This document shows positions 26,796-35,152 of a DNA stretch of 39,896 nucleotides, piece by piece. Within the stretch, counting starts at the first letter, position 1; each line of letters opens with the position of its first letter. The translations under genes were made by a program, and so were the position numbers. The notes beneath the pieces were generated by a model. The model had not been told where the DNA came from and made no database searches. It was given only the letters and a program-made list of their open reading frames with translations. The DNA is taken from positions 1 through 39,896 of the forward strand of contig JAIYBU010000012.1 in the NCBI GenBank assembly GCA_027488335.1, written 5' to 3'. The stretch comes from Cytophagaceae bacterium. GTDB lineage: Bacteria > Bacteroidota > Bacteroidia > Cytophagales > Spirosomataceae.

Positions 26796-27944
26796 ATGAC
26801 TGCTGAAAAGCCAATGAACGAATTTCCTGTCATGGATACAAGCGACGGAATCGTTCTATTTCATCCAAATATTCCAGCTAAAGCTGCTTTAAACGTAAGC
26901 GAAGTTCTAAATACTCGTTGGATTGGTCAAGGTCCGAGAGTTGATGAGTTTGAGCAACGTTTTGAGCAGAAATTTACTGCTCCTTGCAAAAGCCTTGCAG
27001 TTGGCTCTGGAACTGACGCCCTACATTTATCATATTTACTGGCTGGCCTCAAAGAAGGCGATGAAGTAATTGCCCCAGTTTTTACTTGTACTGCTACCAA
27101 TATCCCATTTTTATACATGGGAGTGAAGATTGTTTTTGCTGATATTGATGCCAACCTCAATATTGATGTAAAACATGTAGCACAGCTCATTACCCCAAAA
27201 ACTAAAGCTATTGTTTGTGTGCATTACGGCGGTTTGCCCTGTGATATGGACGAACTTTGGGAACTTGGCCGTAAACACAATATTGCTATCATCGAAGATG
27301 CTGCTCATGCCGTTGGTGCAAAATACAAAGGCGAGTATATCGGTAGCCAAAGCGATTTTACAATGTTTTCGTTTCAGGCAATCAAGCATATCACTACGGG
27401 TGATGGCGGAATGTTAGTTGTAAAAGACCACGCTTTAGTAGAAAAAGCCAAACGTTTACGTTGGTTTGGTATCGACCGTAGTAGCAAACAGAAAGGTATC
27501 TGGGAAAACGATATTACCGAAGTTGGTTACAAATACCAAATGACTGATATTGCTGCCAGCATTGGCCTTGCCGCTATTGACGAATTTGACGAGCATTTGG
27601 CTCATCGTCAGAAACTTTATCGTCTTTACTGCGATTTATTAAAAGATATTAAAGGAGTCCGAGTAATCGGTAGCGAATATACAGACCGTGAACACGCTGC
27701 TTGGCTACTTACTGCCGAAGTTGACGACCGTGAAAACCTGATGAGACACCTCCGTGAACACGGCATCGAATCGGGACAAGTACATTATCGTAATGATAAA
27801 TACAGCATTTTTGGTGGCCGTACAGAAGGTAAATTCCCAAAAATGGATGCCATCGAAGAACGCTATTTAGTATTACCGCTTCACGCCAAAGTAACCGAAG
27901 AAGATGTGGCATATATTGCCTACGTCTTACGCAAAGGATGGTGA
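26796..27944 (+). CDS. DegT/DnrJ/EryC1/StrS sugar aminotransferase
   Basis: The 382-residue form starts at ATG 26796 (a TTG six bases earlier is less likely; ATG 26814 is possible). This PLP enzyme transfers an amino group to nucleotide-bound keto-sugars for surface glycans. Visible features are RWIGQGPRVDEFEQRF, the cofactor loop GSGTDALHLSY, the segment IIEDAAHAVGAKYKG with the Asp that contacts PLP, and FSFQAIKHITTGDGGML with the probable Schiff-base Lys197. The usual second line is AATKxxTxGEGG; here Ile-Lys-His-Ile is a small variation. It is the first gene of a three-gene plus-strand run with a broken glycosyltransferase and a methyltransferase. Confidence 0.9.
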   Translation: MTAEKPMNEFPVMDTSDGIVLFHPNIPAKAALNVSEVLNTRWIGQGPRVDEFEQRFEQKFTAPCKSLAVGSGTDALHLSYLLAGLKEGDEVIAPVFTCTATNIPFLYMGVKIVFADIDANLNIDVKHVAQLITPKTKAIVCVHYGGLPCDMDELWELGRKHNIAIIEDAAHAVGAKYKGEYIGSQSDFTMFSFQAIKHITTGDGGMLVVKDHALVEKAKRLRWFGIDRSSKQKGIWENDITEVGYKYQMTDIAASIGLAAIDEFDEHLAHRQKLYRLYCDLLKDIKGVRVIGSEYTDREHAAWLLTAEVDDRENLMRHLREHGIESGQVHYRNDKYSIFGGRTEGKFPKMDAIEERYLVLPLHAKVTEEDVAYIAYVLRKGW

Positions 27945-27955
27945 AAATAATTAAG

Positions 27956-28010
27956 AATTAAGAATGTAGAATTAAGAATGGTTTTTCAATTCTACATTCT
28001 TAATTCTACA
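27956..28010. repeat. GTAGAATTAAGAAT-type palindromic repeat
   Basis: A perfect 18-base inverted repeat (27956-27973 with 27988-28005) is built from overlapping copies of AATTAAGAATGTAG, leaving a 14-base spacer. It starts 12 bases after the aminotransferase stop and 30-odd bases before the glycosyltransferase ATG. A short ACGGG/CCCGT hairpin follows at about 28015-28028. It looks like a dispersed repeat unit. Confidence 0.65.
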
Positions 28011-28041
28011 TCGCACGGGCGACCCCGTTTAATTCCTCCTC

Positions 28042-28947
28042 ATGGATTTTATTCATAAAAAAGTAGCCTTAGACTACTCTCCTGTTTTTTTTTTTTTTTT
28101 TCCATCGTAGAATAACCTTGATTATCTGAAATGTGCGGTTAATAGTATCAAAAAAAATAGTCGATATAAACACCAAATCATTGTTCACGTAAATGAAGGT
28201 AACGATGGTTCAGAAGATTGGGTAATTGCCCAAGGTGATATAAGTTATACAAAAAGTTCGCAAAATTCGGGTGTTTGTTATGGTTTCAATGCCGCTTCGC
28301 ATTTGGCCACGGCTGAATATTTGGTTTTCATTGATGATGATATGTACCTCTGCCCCGATTGGGATTTTTACTTGTTTGAAGAGGTAGCCAAACAAAAGGA
28401 CGATAAATGGTGCATAAGCGGCACCATGATTGAGGGATTTGATAAAGGAAATACCTGCGTAATTGCCGATAAGAACTACGGTACACACCCTTCGGAATTT
28501 AATGAAGATAAGTTTTTAGCCGAATACGCTTCCTACCAGAAAGAAGACTGGAATGGAAGTCAGTGGTATCCAATGGTTTTGCCGACTTTTGTTTACCGAG
28601 CAGTCGGTGGTTTGAGTGTGGAGTTTTTTCCTGGAATGTACAGCGACCCCGATTTTATGATTAAACTCTGGCATTATGGAGTGCGTTACTACAAGGGTTT
28701 GGGTAAAAGCCGTGTTTATCACTTTGCCAGCCGAAGTACAGGTCGAGTAAAACGCAACGATGGTCGCACAGAGTTTATTTTGAAATGGGGCATGAGTAGC
28801 AATACATTTTTCAAGAATTATCTAAAAATCGGAACAAAGTTTTTGGGTAAACTACCCGACCCTGAAGAAAACTTTACACTTCGCTTGAAAAAACAAATCG
28901 ACCGCTGGAAAGTTAAGTTTAAATCAAAACCTATTGATATTGGATAG
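28042..28947 (+). pseudogene. Family 2 glycosyltransferase interrupted by in-frame stop
   Basis: The frame opens at ATG 28042 (MDFIHKKVALDYSPV) and runs through a 17-T tract (28085-28101, coding Phe). It meets TAG at 28108-28110 (codon 23), then continues without further stops as NNLDYLKCAVNSIKKN, IIVHVNEGNDGSEDW, the DxD-type metal site EYLVFIDDDMYLCPDW, and PGMYSDPDFMIKLWHYG. The total would be about 301 residues. The part after the stop is a normal GT-A glycosyltransferase 2 including the N-terminal sugar-nucleotide strand. No good start codon lies between the stop and the DDD motif, so a downstream start would lose the nucleotide-binding part. Either a recent pseudogene, a sequencing error, or stop read-through. 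Confidence 0.75.
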
Positions 28948-29007
28948 TCCACTGTCAATAGACCTCAGTCAATAGAGAGAACAAAATTTCTTAGCTAAAC
29001 ACCCCTA

Positions 29008-29790
29008 ATGTCGAAATACAAGTCACAAATCAAACAAGTGCCACACTCAAAGGGAGCTGCTTTGGAGTTTATTCATCGTTTTGTTGAAGAAAAAGACGTG
29101 AAATCAAAAACTGTGATTGATGTTTCGGCTGGTTCGGGCTATGTGGCTAATTTGTGGCACAGTTTCGGAGCAAATGTACAGGCTTTTGATATGTATCCTG
29201 ATATTTTCAAAAGTGATTCGCTAACTTGCCAACCTATTGATTTAAACCAAAAACTACCCATCGAATCAAATTCGGCTGATTACGTGCTTTTGATGGAAAC
29301 CATCGAACATATTCCGAATCAAACTTTTCTCCTACAAGAACTTTCAAGAATACTCAAAGCTAACGGAATCTTAATCGTAACGAAACCTAATAATAGTAGC
29401 CTAAACGGTCGCCTCGGAAATTTGTGGGTAGAAGCAGAGCGAAGCGATATGTTTTTATCGAACGAAGCAAGTGTAATTGGTTACGACGATACGCACGTTT
29501 ATAATGGTCGAGTGTATCTCTGCACAGCCCAACGCTTACGAACATTGGCGGGTTTGGCAGGTCTGAAATTACAGCAAGTACACGCCAACAAACTTAGTGT
29601 TAGTTCTTTAATTTCGTACTTATTTCTTGGAATATTTTTTCATATTCGTTCATATCGCACCCTCAAACGTATGATGCGAAAAGCTTCAAACCCACAAGAA
29701 AAAGAGATTTTGGAAGAGCAGCACGCCCTCAACATAAATCAGACTTTGCTTTTACACAAGCATTTATGCGTAACGTTTGAAAAGAAATAA
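29008..29790 (+). CDS. Class I SAM-dependent methyltransferase
   Basis: The 260-residue protein has the class I methyltransferase motifs: motif I VIDVSAGSGYVANL (36-49), the acidic end of strand 2 VQAFDMYP, the central segment SADYVLLMETIEHIPN and the post-motif LKANGILIVTKPN. The C-terminal third is more hydrophobic (SVSSLISYLFLGIFFHI) and may touch the membrane. The target is unknown; following an aminotransferase and a glycosyltransferase, it may methylate a sugar or glycan precursor. It is 60 bases after the broken glycosyltransferase and probably in the same transcript, ending at the shared terminator region before murF. Confidence 0.85.
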   Translation: MSKYKSQIKQVPHSKGAALEFIHRFVEEKDVKSKTVIDVSAGSGYVANLWHSFGANVQAFDMYPDIFKSDSLTCQPIDLNQKLPIESNSADYVLLMETIEHIPNQTFLLQELSRILKANGILIVTKPNNSSLNGRLGNLWVEAERSDMFLSNEASVIGYDDTHVYNGRVYLCTAQRLRTLAGLAGLKLQQVHANKLSVSSLISYLFLGIFFHIRSYRTLKRMMRKASNPQEKEILEEQHALNINQTLLLHKHLCVTFEKK

Positions 29791-29800
29791 TAGAACATAA

Positions 29801-29835
29801 AAAAGGGGGATATGCTATTAAAAATATCCCCTCTC
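29801..29835 (-). terminator. Terminator of murF
   Basis: An eight-pair stem GGGGATAT/ATATCCCC (29806-29813 with 29824-29831). On the minus strand the stem ends in CCCCC followed by six T. It lies in the gap between the convergent methyltransferase and murF genes. Confidence 0.65.
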
Positions 29836-29850
29836 AATATATTTTGATTG

Positions 29851-31131
29851 CTACAAAAACTGTACAACCGTCTCCAAGCTAACTCCTCTCGAACCTTTTA
29901 TCATAACATAAGAATCTGTTAATTGCTTATCAATCAACCAGTTATGTAACGAAAATTTATCAGAAAAATAAAAAGCGTTAGGTAAAAGCTCAAGGGCATT
30001 GGTCATCAATTCGCCGAATAAAACCACCAAATCAAAATTCCCTTTAGCTACTAACTCGCCAATCATACGGTGTTCGGCAGGGCCTTCTTCTCCTAACTCA
30101 AACATATCGCCCAAAATCACAACTTTCTTTTTATCCGTTTTCAGATTAATAAAGTTCTGAATCGAAGCCGACATTGACGATGGATTGGCATTATAGGCAT
30201 CAAGCAAAATACTATTTGTACCTTTCTCAACAATCTGCGAGCGGTTATTATCAGGGTTATACTCCGCAACCGCTTGATTCGCTAAATCAGGCGATACACC
30301 AAAATATTTTCCGATGGCCAAAGCTGCCGCAATGTTTTCAAAATTATATGACCCAGGTAAATGCGTTTCGTACTGAGTACCATTTGCGGAAAATGTAACC
30401 ACTGGGGAATCCTGTAACATTACAATCTCATCATCAGCCAAATAGTCGAGTCTTTCTTTAAATTTTCGCTGGGCTGCCATTTCGAGCAATGCCGTACTTT
30501 TGCCGCTTACGAAAACTGTTCCGCCCGATTTTGCTAAAAAATCATATAACTCCCCTTTTCCTTTTTTTACCCCTTCGACTCCTCCAAAGCCTTCTAAATG
30601 TGCTTTTCCGACATTCGTTATAAAGCCATGCGTAGGTTCGCAAATGTTCGATAAATCTCTGATTTCGCCTTGGTGGTTTGCTCCCATTTCGATTACCGCA
30701 ATTTCGTAGCTATCGTCAATTCCGAGCAAAGTAAGCGGCACACCAATATGATTATTGAAGTTTCCTTTGGTATAATAAGTTTTGAATTTCTTTGATAAAA
30801 CCGCTGCAACTAATTCTTTTGAAGTAGTTTTTCCGTTTGAGCCTGTCATACCCACAAACGGAATACTAAGCTGCTGGCGGTGGTAATTAGCCAATTTTTG
30901 AAGCGTGTAAAGCACATCTCCCACCACAATACAACGTTCGTCGGTAGCATATTCGGCCTCATCAATAACAACATATTTTGCACCTTTACTGAGTGCTTCT
31001 TGGGCAAAAGAGTTAGCATTGAATTTATCGCCTTTCAGAGCAAAGAACATTACTCCTTCGTTGATTTTACGAGTATCGGTTGAAATTCCGTTACTGGCTT
31101 TAAATTTTTGATATAATTCGGCAATAGACAT
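29851..31131 (-). CDS. murF: UDP-MurNAc-tripeptide--D-Ala-D-Ala ligase
   Basis: The 426-residue form starts at ATG 31131; the longer start at 31176 is rejected because the domain opens MSIAELYQKF. MurF adds D-alanyl-D-alanine to UDP-MurNAc-tripeptide in peptidoglycan synthesis. It has the short N-terminal substrate domain with STDTRKINEGVMFFALKG, the ATP P-loop GMTGSNGKTT (94-103), YYTKGNFNNHIGVPLTLL, EMGANHQGEI, the C-terminal domain start LLDAYNANPSSM, and VILGDMFELGE. It is not in a dcw cluster here; the adjacent gene is a LOG-family hydrolase. A possible own -7 element is at 31163-31170. Confidence 0.94.
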   Translation of the reverse strand: MSIAELYQKFKASNGISTDTRKINEGVMFFALKGDKFNANSFAQEALSKGAKYVVIDEAEYATDERCIVVGDVLYTLQKLANYHRQQLSIPFVGMTGSNGKTTSKELVAAVLSKKFKTYYTKGNFNNHIGVPLTLLGIDDSYEIAVIEMGANHQGEIRDLSNICEPTHGFITNVGKAHLEGFGGVEGVKKGKGELYDFLAKSGGTVFVSGKSTALLEMAAQRKFKERLDYLADDEIVMLQDSPVVTFSANGTQYETHLPGSYNFENIAAALAIGKYFGVSPDLANQAVAEYNPDNNRSQIVEKGTNSILLDAYNANPSSMSASIQNFINLKTDKKKVVILGDMFELGEEGPAEHRMIGELVAKGNFDLVVLFGELMTNALELLPNAFYFSDKFSLHNWLIDKQLTDSYVMIKGSRGVSLETVVQFL

Positions 31132-31162
31132 GGTTTTCTGTAATAAGTGTCGAAGTTTTTCA

Positions 31163-31170
31163 CAAAGATA
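31163..31170 (-). promoter_or_regulatory. Possible -7 element of murF
   Basis: TATCTTTG on the minus strand matches TAnnTTTG, 32 bases before the murF ATG and just after the LOG gene stop. No TTG at the right -33 distance was found, so co-transcription with the LOG gene remains possible. Confidence 0.3.
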
Positions 31171-31191
31171 AATCAAAAGTCTTTTTCTACT

Positions 31192-31773
31192 TTAAATCTG
31201 CTCGCTATTCAACCATTTTTTATGATAAGATGCCTTAAAATTTGACATTTTTCTCATTAAATCTTCGATATTATCAGACTCTATAACCAAATTTCGATTT
31301 TCAGCTTTCAAAAAACCCTCTTCAACCATTACATCCAATTGCTTCAAAAGATGGTCATAAAAACCATTTACATTAAGCAAACCTACTGGTTTTTGGTGCA
31401 GCCCCAACTGCGACCACGACAAAATCTCAAAAAGTTCGTCCATACTTCCGTAGCCACCTGGCAACGTAATAATTCCATCACAAAGTGTTTCCATCAAAGC
31501 TTTACGCTCGTGCATGGTTTCTACTTTGTGCATTTCGGGCAGATTTTTATGCCCGACTTCCATGCGGTCTAAAAAATGCGGAATAATACCCGTTACTTGT
31601 CCGTTATTGGCCAAAACAGAGTCAGCCACCACTCCCATTAGTCCAACGCTTCCTCCACCGTAGATAAGGCGAATATTGTTTTCGGCTAAAACTTTGCCCA
31701 GTTTTTCGGCAGTTTCTTTATAAATAGGTTTTGTTCCAGGATTTGCTCCACAGTACACTAATATTGCTTGCAT
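31192..31773 (-). CDS. LOG family cytokinin-riboside-phosphate hydrolase-like protein
   Basis: The 193-residue Rossmann-type protein starts MQAILVYCGANPGTKPIY and has IRLIYGGGSVGLMGVVADSVL, GQVTGIIPHFL and the family signature PGGYGSMDELFE (105-116) with its catalytic-site Glu113; Arg90 of MHERKALM also fits. LOG proteins release nucleobases from nucleoside 5-monophosphates (the plant-hormone activating type; the bacterial substrate is often AMP-like). The canonical PGGxGTxxE carries Ser instead of Thr. It precedes murF by 60 bases on the same strand. Confidence 0.9.
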   Translation of the reverse strand: MQAILVYCGANPGTKPIYKETAEKLGKVLAENNIRLIYGGGSVGLMGVVADSVLANNGQVTGIIPHFLDRMEVGHKNLPEMHKVETMHERKALMETLCDGIITLPGGYGSMDELFEILSWSQLGLHQKPVGLLNVNGFYDHLLKQLDVMVEEGFLKAENRNLVIESDNIEDLMRKMSNFKASYHKKWLNSEQI

Positions 31774-31880
31774 TCTCTTTTTTGTTTTGAAGTTTTTGAC
31801 CTTTTTCTATTAACACTAAATATTTTTTTCAAAATTAAGAAGCCGAACTTTAATTCTATCAATCCTTTAAAATCGTAGTA

Positions 31881-31914
31881 AAAATAAAACCCAACGAAAC
31901 GTCGGGCTTATTTT
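31881..31914 (-). terminator. Terminator of DUF72 gene
   Basis: On the minus strand GCCCGACG-ttt-CGTTGGGT forms a stem flanked by TTTTATTTTT. It lies about 105 bases past the DUF72 stop and before the LOG gene. Confidence 0.65.
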
Positions 31915-32016
31915 GTTCGCTAAATTTGTCAGGAAAAAAATCTTTGTTGTATAGTGGATAGTATTTATGAATTTGGTGCAATTTATGGACTTGTACAATA
32001 CAAAGCAATCTTTTTT

Positions 32017-32928
32017 TCAGAACAAGCTCCCCTGCACAACCTGCGGAATTATTTTGGGTTCTTGCAGATTTAGGCCAGTTTTCGCATTAATCTTATTTAT
32101 CCAATATTTTGTGAGTTCGGGAGCAAATTCGTTATCGCCACAATGCACAAAAATATAAGCACTTCTTAATCCCATATCGAGCCAAGTTTTTATACGCTCA
32201 CACCACGCATTGATGCGTGTGTAATCGGTCGGATGAAGTTCATTGCCTACGAAGCGAAGCGTGAGATTTGGCGTAGTGAGCGTGGCGTGAAGCACATCTC
32301 GTCGGCCAGCTACATCAGAAATCACCGTTCCAACGTTCATTTCGGTGAGCATTGCACAGGTGTTTGCCCAAACTTTTGCATCTTTAAACCAATCGGAATG
32401 ACGAAACTCAACCGAAACAGGAAAATTTGGCGGCAAAGATTTTAAGTAGTTTTCTAAACTTTTTAGTCTTCGTGGGTCAAACATCGGTGAAAGCTGTAAA
32501 AAAGTCATTCCTAAATGTTCTTCTAAACCCAAAACTGCTTGACAAAATTGTTCGGTAAGAAATTCACAACCGATTAATTGGCGGTCGTGGCTAATTACTT
32601 GCGGAAATTTTGGACAGAATTTAAAACCATCAGCGGCCGACTCTTTCCAACGAATAATCGTTTCTTCGGTAGGAATTTGGTAGTGAGTCACATTCAGCTC
32701 AATGGTGTTGAATTGGCGAGTATAGTAATGTAAAAAATCTTTGTCCTTCGCATTTGATGGATAAATCTTGCCCAACCAGCTTTTATTCGCCCAAATCGGT
32801 GGCCCCAAATATAGTTTGGGTTGAGAAAGTTTAGGAGATACTGCCGCAAGGGTCAGAGCAGTTAATGGATTATCTGGCGGAAGCGTAAAATCAACATCTG
32901 AAATATCTTTAAGTTTTCCGAAATCCAT
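32017..32928 (-). CDS. DUF72 domain protein
   Basis: The 303-residue protein is a TIM-barrel-type DUF72 protein. After a non-conserved 40-residue start, it has KLYLGPPIWANKSWLGKIYP, FNTIELNVTHYQIPTEETI, GFKFCPKFPQVISHDRQL, LGMTFLQLSPMFDPRRL, FPVSVEFRHSDWFKDA, and late LTLRFVGNELHP and SAYIFVHCGDNEFAPEL. The conserved acidic and aromatic residues of the family appear kept; the common opening GTSGW is replaced by LGPPIW. The biochemical role of DUF72 is not settled. It lies downstream of the alpha-amylase-like gene on the same strand, 73 bases apart with a hairpin between them, so co-transcription is uncertain. Confidence 0.87.
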   Translation of the reverse strand: MDFGKLKDISDVDFTLPPDNPLTALTLAAVSPKLSQPKLYLGPPIWANKSWLGKIYPSNAKDKDFLHYYTRQFNTIELNVTHYQIPTEETIIRWKESAADGFKFCPKFPQVISHDRQLIGCEFLTEQFCQAVLGLEEHLGMTFLQLSPMFDPRRLKSLENYLKSLPPNFPVSVEFRHSDWFKDAKVWANTCAMLTEMNVGTVISDVAGRRDVLHATLTTPNLTLRFVGNELHPTDYTRINAWCERIKTWLDMGLRSAYIFVHCGDNEFAPELTKYWINKINAKTGLNLQEPKIIPQVVQGSLF

Positions 32929-32944
32929 AGTTGTAGTATAACTG

Positions 32945-32977
32945 AAGTCTCATAGCTGTTGTGAAGGTATGAGACTT
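32945..32977 (-). other. Hairpin between amylase-like and DUF72 genes
   Basis: A perfect ten-pair stem AAGTCTCATA/TATGAGACTT (32945-32954 with 32968-32977). The minus-strand exit has only a weak T stretch, so it may be a partial terminator. Confidence 0.45.
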
Positions 32978-33001
32978 TTGTGTGATTTATTAATATTTCT
33001 A

Positions 33002-35011
33002 TCAATCTTCCAAACGATAAACTCTACACTCATGCTGCTGGCTATAATGCCCAGTCGTAAAGATTTGGTTAAGTGGATGATTAAATGTCTTTTCTCTGAC
33101 AAGATTTTCATCAATACCATTGTGTGGGTCGAAATTTACCACAAAAATGTATTTCGGATTATCTTGAAGCGTCCAAATCATCAGTTTTTGCTCTTCGGTT
33201 GGTTCTAAAAGCCATTTCACCGAGCGACCTTTGATTTCTTCCCAAATGTTTTCGGCCAATTGGTGCATTTGTTGAAATAAACCAAATTGATAATGATTTT
33301 TCCCCCAAATAAATGGCCCATGAGTTACTTTATCTCGGTCGCTGTCATCTCGTATAGCAAAAACGTATAGTTTGGTATATTCTTCATTTAGCCCTCGTTC
33401 GAGGTGCATATTTCGTGTTTCAAAACCTAAACCTACATAACTTGGCATATCAGTAAAAAACAACGAAACAAATAAACGCACATAATTGGCTGTTCGATAA
33501 AACTCATCAAAACGTGGGTCATCTTTGTCGGCAGTCATGACCGTGAAATTTGGAGCGAATTTACGACTACGAAGTAATTGATTATACTTCACAAACTTCT
33601 GCATAAATTCTGCCGAACCCACCACCGAAGATTGTAAATCTCCGAGCGTCGAGTCTGCATCAATCGCCTCTAAGTGGTCATTTTCATCGCCATAACCCAT
33701 AAAGTCAGCTTCGACCAAGAAAGTTTCGGCAAAGAACGCAAAATATTTTACGCCTTGTTTCTGCACATAGTGTTTTACTGCCATCAATGGGTCATAATAT
33801 CTATCAGGTTTAGCTGGAACGCCCATTGGTCTTGGTTGTATGTGAGCCATATCACCCCGCATAAAATCTAAATTGTAGGTTTTCTGACATTCATACACTT
33901 TCTGACAGAAATATTCCCACGCATATTTATTGGGGTTCTCAAAATCTAATTCCCAATTGACATTATCATCTTTTGAGTGAAAAAACTTATAGCGTGCTAA
34001 AGGTCCAAAAACCCTCGACATTGCCTGTGGCTCATCAAATTCATAGGTGTACCAACGGTTTCCGTTTTCATCAATCATAAATTCTTCGGGATTGATGTGC
34101 AACCCACGATACGGCGGTGCCATTGTCATTGGAAGCGTTTCGTAGCCTTGGTAAATCAACTCGTGCATTAACTCAACTCGACGACGAAGTCGGCCTTGAG
34201 CATCATTTTTATAACCGAATATTATTTCCAACCGCTGCTCATCGTTCAAAATCGGTATTTCGGGCGAAAACAATGTATTTTTTGAGTAAGAAATTGGCGT
34301 TCCGTTGGCAGTGCCGTTACGTACTAAATAATGCCAAATAATTTCTTCAACTTCTCTATAAATCGTTTCTGAGTTGCTTATAATTCTTCCTCCAACCCGA
34401 CGCACCCACTCAAAAAAACGAGGGTAGGCAATGACCATTTCCGAAAAACGGTCGGTGTGCGGAATCACGTCCATGCCCACGCTCTTACCCATCGCGTGCA
34501 AGATATTCACAACAAATTTGAGTTGTTTCTCGACCGAATCAAGCGATGGAATGGCCGTAGCTAACTCATGGCTATAAAACTCAGTATTAATATTAAAGCT
34601 CGTCATGCCATAGAGGCTACCAACTACTCCTGGCTCCCAAATAGGCAATAAATGTATCGAATCTTGTGATTTTGGAATCGTGAGAGCGTATTTAACAACA
34701 TTGAAAAAATTTCCAATGGTACGGACATTAATACCCACCATATTTGATTTTTTCAGCCATTGACTATCTCGGTGATAACTCACTGGACTCTCAATGCCAC
34801 GATTGGGGTCTAAAGCCCTCTGGATAATATCATTGCCTAATCGACGTTGAAGAATGTCTATAATATCATACACATTTAATTGAACGGCAATTTCGGGCAA
34901 CAGATTTTCGATGTACGACGTCTGGTGCGAAGTATATTTATCTTTGTATAAATAATGATTCTGACGCCACAAGTCAAACATCGACGTTTGTGTATAAGTA
35001 TCAGTTGTCAT
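33002..35011 (-). CDS. Alpha-amylase-superfamily (GH13-like) protein
   Basis: The 669-residue protein has no signal peptide and a long helical start (about 1-105), then DSIHLLPIWEPGVVGSLYG, a barrel strand typical of GH13. Four catalytic regions can be matched: region I GMDVIPHTDR (His185), region II DFMRGDMAHI (Asp387 as nucleophile), region III FFAETFL (Glu429 as acid/base) and region IV TADKDDPRF (Asp497 or 498). The roughly 200 residues between regions I and II are about twice the usual length, implying a large B-domain insertion. The C-terminal part VNFDPHNG resembles the beta-sandwich cap. Probably a cytoplasmic alpha-glucan enzyme; specificity unknown. A strong promoter precedes it. 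Confidence 0.75.
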   Translation of the reverse strand: MTTDTYTQTSMFDLWRQNHYLYKDKYTSHQTSYIENLLPEIAVQLNVYDIIDILQRRLGNDIIQRALDPNRGIESPVSYHRDSQWLKKSNMVGINVRTIGNFFNVVKYALTIPKSQDSIHLLPIWEPGVVGSLYGMTSFNINTEFYSHELATAIPSLDSVEKQLKFVVNILHAMGKSVGMDVIPHTDRFSEMVIAYPRFFEWVRRVGGRIISNSETIYREVEEIIWHYLVRNGTANGTPISYSKNTLFSPEIPILNDEQRLEIIFGYKNDAQGRLRRRVELMHELIYQGYETLPMTMAPPYRGLHINPEEFMIDENGNRWYTYEFDEPQAMSRVFGPLARYKFFHSKDDNVNWELDFENPNKYAWEYFCQKVYECQKTYNLDFMRGDMAHIQPRPMGVPAKPDRYYDPLMAVKHYVQKQGVKYFAFFAETFLVEADFMGYGDENDHLEAIDADSTLGDLQSSVVGSAEFMQKFVKYNQLLRSRKFAPNFTVMTADKDDPRFDEFYRTANYVRLFVSLFFTDMPSYVGLGFETRNMHLERGLNEEYTKLYVFAIRDDSDRDKVTHGPFIWGKNHYQFGLFQQMHQLAENIWEEIKGRSVKWLLEPTEEQKLMIWTLQDNPKYIFVVNFDPHNGIDENLVREKTFNHPLNQIFTTGHYSQQHECRVYRLED

Positions 35012-35034
35012 CGAATTTCATCATAGGTTATCTA

Positions 35035-35066
35035 CAAAGTTATGAAATACCGATAAAAGATAACAA
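35035..35066 (-). promoter_or_regulatory. Bacteroidota-type promoter of amylase-like gene
   Basis: On the minus strand TTG (35066-35064), 21 bases, TAACTTTG (35042-35035) fits the Bacteroidota consensus exactly. It lies 24 bases before the ATG at 35011 and just after the preceding terminator (35086-35120). Confidence 0.55.
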
Positions 35067-35085
35067 TTTAACTGTAAAAAAATCA

Positions 35086-35120
35086 GAAAGCCCCAGCTGA
35101 TTGGCTCATCTGGGGCTTTC
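35086..35120 (-). terminator. Terminator of FKBP-protease operon
   Basis: An 11-pair stem (35086-35096 with 35110-35120, core AAAGCCCCAG) extended by inner TGA/TCA pairs. The minus-strand exit is GATTTTTTT. It ends the unit 30-odd bases after the protease stop. Confidence 0.8.
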
Positions 35121-35152
35121 TTTCGTAATAAAGAAAAAATATTTGACTATAA

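Noticed and set aside
28085..28110. Transcriptional slippage on the T17 tract as a way to bypass the stop in the glycosyltransferase
   Set aside because: One extra T leads to TAA within five codons, and one fewer leads to TGA about ten codons on, so slippage alone cannot join the two halves.
28303..28947. Glycosyltransferase starting at TTG 28303
   Set aside because: The frame clearly continues upstream with conserved glycosyltransferase sequence; this start would drop the nucleotide-binding part.
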